Positions 24,201 to 37,120 of a stretch of DNA of 64,000 bases are shown here, piece by piece. The notes below the pieces were generated by a model. That model was not told the origin of the DNA. It saw only the letters and a list, made by a program, of their open reading frames with translations, and made no database searches. How positions within the stretch are numbered: position 1 is the first letter of the stretch; each line of letters begins with the position of its first letter. The stretch spans positions 248,001-312,000 of the forward strand of contig NW_027328873.1 in NCBI RefSeq assembly GCF_048564905.1. Reading direction: 5' to 3'. The stretch comes from Vicugna pacos. Its lineage: Eukaryota > Chordata > Mammalia > Artiodactyla > Camelidae. Position numbers and translations under genes: made by a program.

Positions 24201-26453
24201 ATATGCCATCAACCGTAGCCCTATACCTCACTTACCGATGCCCCTGCTAACTGTAATTTGGCATCACGGATCTTGGTCTCAGAATCAACTGTGGGGATAT
24301 ATTGCGCTGGTTTCTTTGAGTTCTGTCAGCCAAGCATCTGCTGTGCACTCTTGTAAATCTCAGCACATCACCTTCAATCTCATGCCTCCTGTCCGCTTGA
24401 GAGGGTGCGTCCAATTTAAACAGGGTTTCACCCTTGTTGTTCAGACCCTGCCCTGTTTTCCATTCCCTGCTTTGCCTTCTCCTGCTTCCAGGTGTCCTGA
24501 GGCCTCATCCTGTCTTTGGAAGTAACAGACCTCTCTTCGGCAAGTGTCCTGTGCCAAAGGCTGGGTGAGTGGAGTTTTACATTTCTCTGTACAAGGGAGC
24601 GCGTGAGTGCAGGTTGCACATCTTCTCTGCCAACTGGGCATCGATGAATCAACACTATCCAGATACATTTCACAGAAATGTGATATTTGCTTAGCTCTTG
24701 GTTTCTATACAGCCGTGGTGGGAGGGGTTGTCCAAAGAAACCTGTTTTGACATTGTGTTGATATCTCATTTGCAGTCTTTAAGAATTTTAACAGAATTCA
24801 TTTCCATGTTTTGGGAGTTATACGAAAATGAAGTTATTTTTTGAAACACACTAAATCGACCTAGAAGCCAGACTTGTCAATTTTGGTAACATTGTGTCAG
24901 CTCTACGGAAAAACTAGACAGATAGAATGCAAACTAGCAGTCCAAACTGTTAAAGGGGTCATGTCAGCTCTTTACGGTTGAAGCCTCCGAGACCAACAGG
25001 AACCATGAAATAACTATTGGAAACATGAAATAACCCCCAACCTTGGATACACTTGGGCATGTGGTGCCCTTTAGTTCTATTTGTCACCTACTGGCCAATG
25101 TTGGCATTTCAAGGGGTAACATCCCTCTCTAGGAAAATACAAGAGGAAACAAACCAAATATATACATTTAGGTTTGAATCCAAAAGCACCTAGAGGCATT
25201 ATAGCTAGGAGAACCCTGCTGCAGTTATGCTTGTCTATGGAGAACCAGGTGTTCTTCTATCAGTGATGAGAACAGTTAATCTTCCGATCATGTTGGGTAA
25301 AGCCATTTAACGCAACCAAGTCTGCACCCACATGATATAGTGCCCCCGGCGGCTTGACTCAAGTGAAAGACGATCCACATAAGCTGTGTCTTTAATGTCA
25401 TTGGCGACTTTTACAGTACACTTCACTTTCTGACTTGTACTATTTACCTATACTGTCTTGAAAAACTGAGGCCTAATACAGATTCAAGTTCAGTCAAAGA
25501 TTCCCCTCACTTACCACACTCCCTTCACCCCAGGGAAGACATAAACACAAGATTTTCTGAATCTAGCGGAAGGCCATCGTTTCTAGGTGTGAGCTAACTA
25601 TTCAATTCCTATCTATTTCAGCCGAGACTATTTGACCTTTAAGGAGTTCACTGTTGTTCACAGAGTGTGAAGCTGGAGGAACTCTGTTTCTAGGAGGGAC
25701 TTGCCCTTCTCCTAATGGCTTCATTGCCGCTCAGGTACTGAACCTTCAAAATGGATGCGTGAGTGGAGGGGAGGGAAGGGCAAGTGCTTGCTAGCTAGGC
25801 CCAAACCTGGGAAAAGGCTTACCTGGGCTTGGTGAATTTTGGTCTGAATGGCTTGGGAAGGCCCCTTGGGACGTGTGGATTCTCACGACCTCTTCCAAGA
25901 ACAGGAGCGTTTTGATCATCTCTGCCATCTCTTCTCTTGCACACGTCAGGGACCTTGGACCCGTTCTTGGAGAAGAGAATTGAGGAACTTCCTCAAGTCC
26001 ACGTTGGCACTCCGTATGTTTCTGCCAGCATCAGCGAGGTTCAATATGTCTCCTGAATGTCTTTTGAGCCTGGTATCCTCTACAGCTGTCTCCACGCCAG
26101 TATTCTCCATTGTAGCAGAACATCTCTCATCCATGTGTTCGCATCTCTCCTCAATGCGTGCAGCCAGCTTTTCGGCCAGCTTCTCTTCGTGACTCCCCTA
26201 AAGTCGACTTCACCAGGACTGGGCAAGTCTGAAAGTACCTCGGAGCCTCACCAGTAAGCTGATGACAGGCAGATCTTCCACTGTCTGCCCTTTCAGGTTC
26301 TGGAAACTGACCTGTGAACTCAGGTCTTTGGGCAGCAGAAGTATCTCGAACTTACACAGCTTCCCGGACCAAACACCTAAGCCAAGCTCCACAGAGGCCT
26401 GCAGCCCCTCCATCACACTGATCCACCCACAGAACTCGGCCCGGTTACCTAGG
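21164..26453. repeat. Array unit 5 (5290 bp)
   Basis: This copy has many private changes in its first half, including one in the left arm of the palindrome at 21773-21789. The GT run near 23333 is one dinucleotide shorter. Its last 1.1 kb, from about 25340, follows the variant pattern of the end of unit 3, including the broken GC palindrome. Confidence 0.97.
22161..23082 (-). mobile_element. LINE-1-type ORF1 relic, unit 5
   Basis: Same relic. Private changes open the upstream frame at 22603-22890 for 95 codons, so this copy shows the coiled-coil to RRM transition most clearly: DRGTEIPRSDSDIGKQVQN is followed by HERLEIIRVPDGKARDKEI. The C-terminal frame at 22386-22679 is in a different phase. 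Confidence 0.72.
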
Positions 26454-26539
26454 ATCCAACAGCCACAACAAGCCTCGTGGAACACACCAACATTCCACCT
26501 GGAATCCAACCGGTAACTGCCAACCCCAATGGCTGCTGC
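25823..26539 (-). other. Exon-like minus-strand segment, unit 5
   Basis: Same structure with both blocks open. Block B has one private change (threonine to alanine) near 26030. Confidence 0.3.
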
Positions 26540-29500
26540 ATCTTGTCAGTGTTGGGGGAGGGGCTGCATCCGACGAGAGGTTCCTAAAGTAAATGTGGTT
26601 CTGCCCACTAGCGTCCCATGGGCCTTTCTTCTTCCCTCTTTCCTTTTGTTCAGATCTGTATGCACAGTACCAATGGAGAGAATTGTGTCCCTTTTCAGTT
26701 GAAGGTTTCACACGTCTTTAAACTTTCTAAGAGTTCACAGTACACAGAGACCCAGTAAAGGAGACTTATGTTCCTATAATATCCGTACAACCGGAATACA
26801 TATGCTTCGCATGATTTCTGCTGAAAAACCCACAGTCTCAGGACATGGATCTATTTGTTTCATGGGGGCTGAATTTCCAAGAAATGAAACCAACCCCAAT
26901 GTGCACTTTACTGTCTGTCTCTTTTGCTCTTAGTACACTTTGGCTGAGCTACTTGCCTTTGTTATAGGCTTCTTACAATTCTTCTCTACGTAACGTAGAA
27001 TATGGCATTCCTTCGTCCTGTTGGAAGACATACAAGACTACATCACGGACTAGGAATCCATTGGATTCCAAATCGGCATTTGGGTGAGGTCACGATATGC
27101 TCTTATGAATCTATATTTACGAATATGAATGCACGCCTCTGATTTCCGAATACAAGTGTGCTGAGTACATGCAAGCCGCAATACTGGGTCGATGCGTGCT
27201 GAATGATCCTTGACATCACCTTGAGTATTTTCTTTTGAATAATCATGTTTCCCATGGTATATGTCAGCCAACCGTACCATTTTGGTGCATGTTTGTTGGT
27301 TTGATTCTTTGTTGATCTGCTTCTCGCTTGTTTTGCAAACACGTCAGGACATGCATCTCTCCTTTCGCTTCAAACAGAGAGTCAAATAAGCTGATTCACT
27401 TAAGAGAGTGCTTCCAATCACCTATGATTTCCTGCTTCCCTCTCCAATCTTTAAGGTTTTGATGTCCTCCTTGCCTTCTTCTTGTTTCTTCTTTGCCACT
27501 CATGCTCTTCTTGCATTTCCAATAATGGTTTTCTTCTTTCCATTTCATCTTGCTGCTTTTCTATTCCGGGGAGTATTCTCAACCTTCCTTTTAGAAGAAG
27601 TTTTGAACTGCTGAATTCTTTTATGATTTGCCGGTCTGTGGATTGCTCTAGCTCTACCGTTATTAGAAATGGTGGTCATGTGGCATAGGCTACCCTAGGT
27701 GGCAGCATTTGGCCATTCAGGATATGGTCTGTGTCCTGGCACTCCTCCCTGTCCTGCAATATTGCTGCCGAGTTATAAGCTGAAACCCCTCTGGAGGTTC
27801 CCTTGTGACTATGTTGTTTCCTCCAGGTGCATTTTAAATCACTGTGATATTCGTGAACTTTGTTGATTGGAATCATACAGCTGCTTGTAGGTCTATTGGG
27901 ATTCCACCTCCTTTGGATGCTGTGTACTTCCTGAATTCGCATAGATGATTTTTCTTGGCTTTCAACAAGTTTCAGTCTGATATTTCTACAGATAAATTTT
28001 CAGACATATTTTATTTCTTTATCTCTTGCTTTTCCATCTGAGACTCTTATGAATTCTAGTCTTTCATGCCCTGTCTTAACCCAGGATACAACAGCAATAT
28101 TTTCATTGTTTTGCACTTGCTTTCCTATGTCCGAATCTGACCGAGGGATTTCTGTTCCCCTGTCTTCACAGTCATTCACGCGTCCCTCTGCATTATCTAG
28201 TCTGCTAAGGACTGAATTTTAGCCCTGATATTATCACATCCACTGAGTTTTCTGATATCTTTTGGCTCGTCTTTAGACTTTCTCTTCCCCTTTTCTGGTA
28301 TTCTGCCTTTTGTGATTCTGAGACCCTTTTGTTCTTCAGTGTTTTCCTGACCTCCATTTTCAACACTTGGACTGCATAGCGTTTTGAAGTCTAGTTGCTT
28401 GAAAGCTTATCTTTTGGGCCTTCAATATCTTTGGAACTGAAAATGGTACTTCCTATTTCTTTTACTGTACTTCTTCATTTCTACTGGTCAGGTAATATCA
28501 GGTATTTAATGTAGATTTTTAGGGCTATGTTAAGTGAAAATTTTAGACTCTTGTCTCTACGCAATTCCACGGGATTTCTGTGAGGACAATTTCTCCTAGA
28601 CATTGATGCCATATTCTCTTCCTGTGTGTGTTGTCTGGTATATCTCCAATTGCTGGTGTTGCATTTGTTGTGATGAACAACCCATACTATTTCGATTAGC
28701 ATAACTTCATTTTGATTACGCTTATCTCACAATTCTGAAAGTGCGCAGGACACGGCCTCTTGTGGAAATGAGGATTCTAAAGGTTCTCAGCTCTGCATTC
28801 TGCTCTATGTCATTTTGGAGTGTTTCCAAAACAGCAAACTGAGAGTGCGCTTGTGCTTTGTAGTGCCACGGGAATGTCCCAATGAAAGCAGTTCTTCCCA
28901 GAGCTTCTCTGTCTACTGAAACACCAGTGGAAGCACATCCATGGATGTCACACATCAGGGCCTGCTGGAATGATTCCGCAGACCGAACTTGGTGTCCTCG
29001 CTGCAGTACCGTGCCGGTGCCATCCAAAATGTAGCATCCGATTTTGGGAGATAGTGCTGAAGGAAATGCTTCCTCTTCTCACGCTGTGGACTTGGACCAC
29101 TCTACCTTGTCCTATCATCCTTGTGGCATGGGTGCACGAAGGCCACCACAGAGCTGTTGCGCATCCTGTGCCCCAAACCAAACAATAATCCCAGCCCAGG
29201 TTATGTATGTAGCAGATCCTAAGGCTTTTCATTCTGATTTCAAACCCAAGGCCCCCTGGATCCCTCAGACCAGATGCACGATAGCTCTGATTCAGCCCCA
29301 CACGTGCTCTATTGGCAAAAAGCCCAATTGGTCCCTGGTCCTGCAGATGCACTGGGTGTGGCCATGGGACAGATCGGTAATCTCAACCGCGCGACCAGTG
29401 TGGTTGATTTATCATTGGTACACTGTTCGGTTTGCTCTCTTGATTAGACGCACCACATCCCACAACGCACTCCAGATCCCTGAGACTCAGCGTATGCCAT

Positions 29501-31744
29501 CAACCGTAGCCCTATACCTCACTTACCGATGCTCCTGCTAACTGTAATTTGGCATCACGGATCTTGGTCTCAGAATCAACTGTGGGGATATTTTGCGCTG
29601 GTTTCTTTGAGTTCTGTCAGCCAAGCATCTGCTGTGCACTCTTGTAAATCTCAGCACATCACCTTCAATCTCATGTCTCCTGTCCGCTTGAGAGGGTGCG
29701 TCCAAGTCAAACAGGGTTTCACCCTTGTTGGTCAGACCCTGCACTGGTTTCCATTCCCTGCTTTGCCTTCTCCTGCTTCCAGGTGTCCTGAGGCCTCATC
29801 CTGTCTTTGGAAGTAACAGACCTCTCTTCGGCAAGTGTCCTGTGCCAAAGGCTGGGTGAGTGGAGTTTTACATTTCTCTGTACAAGGGAGCACGTGAGTG
29901 CAGGTTGCACTTCTCCTCTGCCAACTGGGCATCGATGAATCAACACTATCCAGATACATTTCACAGAAATGTGATATTTGCTTAGCTCTTGGTTTCTATA
30001 CAGCCGTGGTGGGAGGGGTTGTCCAAAGAACCCTGTTTTGACATTGCGTTGATATCTCATTTGCAGTCTTTAAGAATTTTAACAGAATTCATTTCCATGT
30101 TTTGGGAGTTATACGAAAATGAAGTTATTTTTTGAAACACACTAAATCGACCTAGAAGCCAGACTTGTCAATTTTGGTAACATTTTGTTAGCTCAACGGA
30201 AAACCTAGACAGATAGAATGCAAACTAGCAGTCCAAACTGTTAAAGGGGTCATGTCAGCTCTTTACGGTTGAAGCCTCCGAGACCAACAGGAACCATGAA
30301 ATAACTATTGGAAACATGAAATAACCCCCAACCTTGGATACACTTGGGCATGTGGTGCCCTTTAGTCCTATTTGTCACCTACTGGCCAATGTTGGCATTT
30401 CAAGGGGTAACATCCCTCTCTAGGAAAATACAAGAGGAAACAAACCAAATATATACATTTAGGTTTGAATCCAAAAGCACCTAGAGGCATTTTAGCTAGG
30501 AGAACCCTGCTGCACTTATGCTTGTCTATGGAGGACCAGGTGTTCTTCTATCAGTGATGAGAACAGTTAATCTTCCGATCATGATGGGTAAAGCCATTTA
30601 ACGCAACCAAGTCTGCACCCACATGATATAGTGCCCCCGGGAGCTTGACTCAAGTGAAAGACGATCCACATAAGCTGTGTCTTTAATGTCATTGGCGACT
30701 TTTACAGTACACTTCACTTTCTGACTTGTACTATTTACCTATACTGTCTTGAAAAACTGAGGCCTAATACAGATTCAAGTTCAGTCAAAGATTCCCCTCA
30801 CTTACCACACTCCCTTCACCCCAGGGAAGACATAAACACAACATTTGCTGAATCTAGCGGAAGGCCATCGTTTGTAGGTGTGAGCTAAGTATTCAATTCC
30901 TATCTATTTCAGCCGAGACTATTTGACCTTTAAGGAGTTCACTGTTGTTCACAGAGTGTGAAGCTGGAGGAACTCTGATTCTAGGAGGGACTTGCCCTTC
31001 TCCTAATGGCTTCATTGCCGCTCAGGTACTGAACCTTCAAAATGGATGCGTGAGTGGAGGGGAGGGAAGGGCAAGTGCTTGCTAGCTAGGCCCAAACCTG
31101 GGAAAAGGCTTACCTGGGCTTGGTGAATTTTGGTCTGAATGGCTTGGGAAGGCCCCTTGGGACGTGTGGATTCTCACGACCTCTTCCAAGAACAGGAGCG
31201 TTTTGATCATCTCTGCCATCTCTTCTCTTGCACACGTCAGGGACCTTGGACCCGTTCTTGGAGAAGAGAATTGAGGAACTTCCTCAAGTCCACGTTGGCA
31301 CTCCGTATGTTTCTGCCAGTATCAGCGAGGTTCAATATGTCTCCTGAATGTCTTTTGAGCCTGGTATCCTCTACAGCTGTCTCCACGCCAGTATTCTCCA
31401 TTGGAGCAGAACATCTCTCATCCATGTGTTCGCATCTCTCCTCAATCCGTGCCGCCAGCTTTTCGGCCAGCTTCTCTTCGTGACTTCCCTAAAGTCGACT
31501 TCACCAGGACTGGGCAAGTCTGAAAGTACCTCGGAGCCTCACCAGTAAGCTGATGACAGGCAGATCTTCCACTGTCTGCCCTTTCAGGTTCTGGAAACTG
31601 ACCTGTGAACTCAGGTCTTTGGGCAGCAGAAGTATCTCGAACTTACACAGCTTCCCGGACCAAACACCTAAGCCAAGCTCCACAGAGGCCTGCAGCCCCT
31701 CCATCACACTGATCCACCCACAGAACTCGGCCCGGTTACCTAGG
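26454..31744. repeat. Array unit 6 (5291 bp)
   Basis: The body, about 26700-30450, is nearly identical to unit 7. I count about ten differences over some 3.7-4 kb, against roughly one per hundred bases elsewhere. Its first part also matches unit 4. The GC palindrome near 30638 carries a private change. After about 30450 it no longer tracks unit 7. Confidence 0.97.
27451..28370 (-). mobile_element. LINE-1-type ORF1 relic, unit 6 (frame-joined variant)
   Basis: Same relic with the one-base shorter T run near 27947, as in units 4 and 7. The C-terminal part is open at 27676-27942. Confidence 0.7.
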
Positions 31745-31830
31745 ATCCAACAGCCACAACAAGCCTCGTGGAACACACCAACATTCCACCTGGAATCCAA
31801 CCGGTAACTGCCAACCCCAATGGCTGCTGC
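31114..31830 (-). other. Exon-like minus-strand segment, unit 6
   Basis: Same structure with both blocks open. The intron-like gap flank has one private change near 31485. Confidence 0.3.
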
Positions 31831-34800
31831 ATCTTGTCAGTGTTGGGGGAGGGGCTGCATCCGACGAGAGGTTCCTAAAGTAAATGTGGTTCTGCCCACT
31901 AGCGTCCCATGGGCCTTTCTTCTTCCCTCTTTCCTTTTGTTCAGATCTGTATGCACAGTACCAATGGAGAGAAGTGTGTCCCTTTTCAGTTGAAGGTTTC
32001 ACACGTCTTTAAACTTTCTAAGAGTTCACAGTACACAGAGACCCAGTAAAGGAGACTTATGTTCCTATAATATCCGTACAACCGGAATACATATGCTTCG
32101 CATGATTTCTGCTGAAAAACCCACAGTCTCAGGACATGGATCTATTTGTTTCATGGGGGCTGAATTTCCAAGAAATGAAACCAACCCCAATGTGCACTTT
32201 ACTGTCTGTCTCTTTTGCTCTTAGTACACTTTGGCTGAGCTACTTGCCTTTGTTATAGGCTTCTTACAATTCTTCTCTACGTAACGTAGAATATGGCATT
32301 CCTTCGTCCTGTTGGAAGACATACAAGACTACATCACGGACTAGGAATCCATTGGATTCCAAATCGGCATTTGGGTGAGGTCTCGATATGCTCTTATGAA
32401 TCTATATTTACGAATATGAATGCACGCCTCTGATTTCCGAATACAAGTGTGCTGAGTACATGCAAGCCGCAATACTGGGTCGATGCGTGCTGAATGATCC
32501 TTGACATCACCTTGAGTATTTTCTTTTGAATAATCATGTTTCCCATGGTATATGTCAGCCAACCGTACCATTTTGGTGCATGTTTGTTGGTTTGATTCTT
32601 TGTTGATCTGCTTCTCGCTTGTTTTGCAAACACGTCAGGACATGCATCTCTCCTTTCGCTTCAAACAGAGAGTCAAATAAGCTGATTCACTTAAGAGAGT
32701 GCTTCCAATCACCTATGATTTCCTGCTTCCCTCTCCAATCTTTAAGGTTTTGATGTCCTCCTTGCCTTCTTCTTGTTTCTTCTTTGCCACTCATGCTCTT
32801 CTTGCATTTCCAATAATGGTTTTCTTCTTTCCATTTCATCTTGCTGCTTTTCTATTCCGGGGAGTATTCTCAACCTTCCTTTTAGAAGAAGTTTTGAACT
32901 GCTGAATTCTTTTATGATTTGCCGGTCTGTGGATTGCTCTAGCTCTACCGTTATTAGAAATGGTGGTCATGTGGCATAGGCTACCCTAGGTGGCAGCATT
33001 TGGCCATTCAGGATATGGTCTGTGTCCTGGCACTCCTCCCTGTCCTGCAATATTGCTGCCGAGTTATAAGCTGAAACCCTTCTGGTGGTTCCCTTGTGAC
33101 TATGTTGTTTCCTCCAGGTGCATTTTAAATCACTGTGATATTCGTGAACTTTGTTGATTGGAATCATACAGCTGCTTGTAGGTCTATTGGGATTCCACCT
33201 CCTTTGAATGCTGTGTAATTCCTGAATTCGCATAGATGATTTTTCTTGGCTTTCAACAAGTTTCAGTCTGATATTTCTACAGATAAATTTTCAGACATAT
33301 TTTATTTCTTTATCTCTTGCTTTTCCATCTGAGACTCTTATGAATTCTAGTCTTTCATGCCCTGTCTTAACCCAGGATACAACAGCAATATTTTCATTGT
33401 TTTGCACTTGCTTTCCTATGTCCGAATCTGACCGAGGGATTTCTGTTCCCCTGTCTTCACAGTCATTCACGCGTCCCTCTGCATTATCTAGTCTGCTAAG
33501 GACTGAATTTTAGCCCTGATATTATCACATCCACTGAGTTTTCTGATATCTTTTGGCTCGTCTTTAGACTTTCTCTTCCCCTTTTCTGGTATTCTGCCTT
33601 TTGTGATTCTGAGACCCTTTTGTTCTTCAGTGTTTTCCTGACCTCCATTTTCAACACTTGGACTGCATAGCGTTTTGAAGTCTAGTTGCTTGAAAGCTTA
33701 TCTTTTGGGCCTTCAATATCTTTGGAACTGAAAATGGTACTTCCTATTTCTTTTACTGTACTTCTTCATTTCTACTGGTCAGGTAATATCAGGTATTTAA
33801 TGTAGATTTTTAGGGCTATGTTAAGTGAAAATTTTAGACTCTTGTCTCTACGCAATTCCACGGGATTTCTGTGAGGACAATTTCTCCTAGACATTGATGC
33901 CATATTCTCTTCCTGTGTGTGTTGTCTGGTATATCTCCAATTGCTGGTGTTGCATTTGTTGTGATGAACAACCCATACTATTTCGATTAGCATAACTTCA
34001 TTTTGATTACGCTTATCTCACAATTCTGAAAGTGCGCAGGACACGGCCTCTTGTGGAAATGAGGATTCTAAAGGTTCTCAGCTCTGCATTCTGCTCTATG
34101 TCATTTTGGAGTGTTTCCAAAACAGCAAACTGAGAGTGCGCTTGTGCTTTGTAGTGCCACGGGAATGTCCCAATGAAAGCAGTTCTTCCCAGAGCTTCTC
34201 TGTCTACTGAAACACCAGTGGAAGCACATCCATGGATGTCACACATCAGGGCCTGCTGGAATGATTCCGCAGACCGAACTTGGTGTCCTCGCTGCAGTAC
34301 CGTGCCGGTGCCATCCAAAATGTAGCATCCGATTTTGGGAGATAGTGCTGAAGGAAATGCTTCCTCTTCTCACGCTGTGGACTTGGACCACTCTACCTTG
34401 TCCTATCATCCTTGTGGCATGGGTGCACGAAGGCCACCACAGAGCTGTTGCGCATCCTGTGCCCCAAACCAAACAATAATCCCAGCCCAGGTTATGTATG
34501 TAGCAGATCCTAAGGCTTTTCATTCTGATTTCAAACCCAAGGCCCCCTGGATCCCTCAGACCAGATGCACGATAGCTCTGATTCAGCCCCACACGTGCTC
34601 TATTGGCAAAATGCCCAATTGGTCCCTGGTCCTGCAGATGCACTGGGTGTGGCCATGGGACAGATCGGTAATCTCAACCGCGCGACCAGTGTGGTTGATT
34701 TATCATTGGTACACTGTTCGGTTTGCTCTCTTGATTAGACGCACCACATCCCACAACGCACTCCAGATCCCTGAGACTCAGCGTATGCCATCAACCGTAG

Positions 34801-37034
34801 CCCTATACCTCACTTACCGATGCTCCTGCTAACTGTAATTTGGCATCACGGATCTTGGTCTCAGAATCAACTGTGGGGATATTTTGCGCTGGTTTCTTTG
34901 AGTTCTGTCAGCCAAGCATCTGCTGTGCACTCTTGTAAATCTCAGCACATCACCTTCAATCTCATGTCTCCTGTCCGCTTGAGAGGGTGCGTCCAAGTCA
35001 AACAGGGTTTCACCCTTGTTGGTCAGAACCTGCACTGGTTTCCATTCCCTGCTTTGCCTCCTCCTGCTTCCAGGTGTCCTGAGGCCTCATCCTGTCTTTG
35101 GAAGTAACAGACCTCTCTTCGGCAAGTGTCCTGTGCCAAAGGCTGGGTGAGTGGAGTTTTACATTTCTCTGTACAAGGGAGCACGTGAGTGCAGGTTGCA
35201 CTTCTCCTCTGCCAACTGGGCATCGATGAATCAACACTATCCAGATACATTTCACAGAAATGTGATATTTGCTTAGCTCTTGGTTTCTATACAGCCGTGG
35301 TGGGAGGGGTTGTCCAAAGAACCCTGTTTTGACATTGCGTTGATATCTCATTTGCAGTCTTTAAGAATTTTAACAGAATTCATTTCCATGTTTTGGGAGT
35401 TATACGAAAATGAAGTTATTTTTTGAAACACACTAAATCGACCTAGAAGCCAGACTTGTCAATTTTGGTAACATTTTGTTAGCTCAACGGAAAACCTAGA
35501 CAGATAGAATGCAAACTAGCAGTCCAAACTGTTAAAGGGGTCATGTCAGCTCTTTACGGTTGAAGCCTCCGAGACCAACAGGAACCATGAAATAACTATT
35601 GGAAACATGAAATAACCCCCAACCTTGGATACACTTGGGCATGTGGTGCCCTTTAGTCCTATTTGTCACCTACTGGCCAACGTTGGCATTTCAAGGGGTA
35701 ACATCCCTCTCTAGGAAAATACAAGAGGAAACAAACCAAATATATACATTTAGGTTTGTATCCAAAAGCACCTAGAGGCATTATAGCTAGGAGAACCCTG
35801 CTGCAGTTATGCTTGTCTATGGAGAACCAGGTGTTCTTCTATCAGTGATGAGAACAGTTAATCTTCCGATCATGTTGGGTAAAGCCATTTAACGCAACCA
35901 AGTCTGCACCCACATGATATAGTGCCCCGGGGGCTTGACTCAAGTGAAAGACGATCCACATAAGCTGTGTCTTTAATGTCATTGGCGACTTTTACAGTAC
36001 ACTTCACTTTCTGACTTGTACTATTTACCTATACTGTCTTGAAAAACTGAGGCCTAATACAGATTCAAGTTCAGTCAAAGATTCCCCTCACTTACCACAC
36101 TTCCTTCACCCCAGGGAAGACATAAACACAACATTTGCTGAATCTAGCGGAAGGCCATCGTTTCTAGGTGTGAGCTAACTATTCAATTCCTATCTATTTC
36201 AGCCGAGACTATTTGACCTTTAAGGAGTTCACTGTTGTTCACAGAGTGTGAAGCTGGAGGAACTCTGATTCTAGGAGGGACTTGCCCTTCTCCTAATGGC
36301 TTCATTGCCGCTCAGGTACTGAACCTTCAAAATGGATGCGTGAGTGGAGGGGAGGGAAGGGCAAGTGCTTGCTAGCTAGGCCCAAACCTGGGAAAAGGCT
36401 TACCTGGGCTTGGTGAATTTTGGTCTGAATGGCTTGGGAAGGCCCCTTGGGACGTGTGGATTCTCACGACCTCTTCCAAGAACAGGAGCGTTTTGATCAT
36501 CTCTGCCATCTCTTCTCTTGCACACGTCAGGGACCTTGGACCCGTTCTTGGAGAAGAGAATTGAGGAACTTCCTCAAGTCCACGTTGGCACTCCGTATGT
36601 TTCTGCCAGTATCAGCGAGTTTCAATATGTCTCCTGAATGTCTTTTGAGCCTGGTATCCTCTACAGCTGTCTATACGCCAGTATTCTCCATTGGAGCAGA
36701 ACATCTCTCATCCATGTGTTCGCATCTCTCCTCAATGCGTGCAGCCAGCTTTTCGGCCAGCTTCTCTTCGTGACTCCCCTAAAGTCGACTTCACCAGGAC
36801 TGGGCAAGTCTGAAAGTAACTCGGAGCCTCACCAGTAAGCTGATGACAGGCAGATCTTCCACTGTCTGCCCTTTCAGGTTCTGGAAACTGACCTGTGAAC
36901 TCAGGTCTTTGGGCAGCAGAAGTATCTCGAACTTACACAGCTTCCCGGACCAAACACCTAAGCCAAGCTCCACAGAGGCCTGCAGCCCCTCCATCACACT
37001 GATCCACCCACAGAACTCGGCCCGGTTACCTAGG
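31745..37034. repeat. Array unit 7 (5290 bp)
   Basis: This is the near-twin of unit 6 up to about 35740. Beyond that it has the C-to-G/T state of other copies and a one-base shorter GC palindrome near 35924. In its exon-like segment a G-to-A/C-to-A change near 36672 introduces a stop in the coiled-coil-like block. Confidence 0.97.
32742..33661 (-). mobile_element. LINE-1-type ORF1 relic, unit 7 (frame-joined variant)
   Basis: Same relic with the shorter T run near 33238. The C-terminal part is open at 32967-33233, with a few differences from unit 6 near 33079-33088 and 33206. Confidence 0.7.
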
Positions 37035-37120
37035 ATCCAACAGCCACAACAAGCCTCGTGGAACACACCAACATTCCACCTGGAATCCAACCGGTAACTG
37101 CCATCCCCAATGGCTGCTGC
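36404..37120 (-). other. Exon-like minus-strand segment, unit 7 (block B interrupted)
   Basis: Block A is open. Block B has a stop near 36671, where other copies read GVETAV. Confidence 0.3.
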
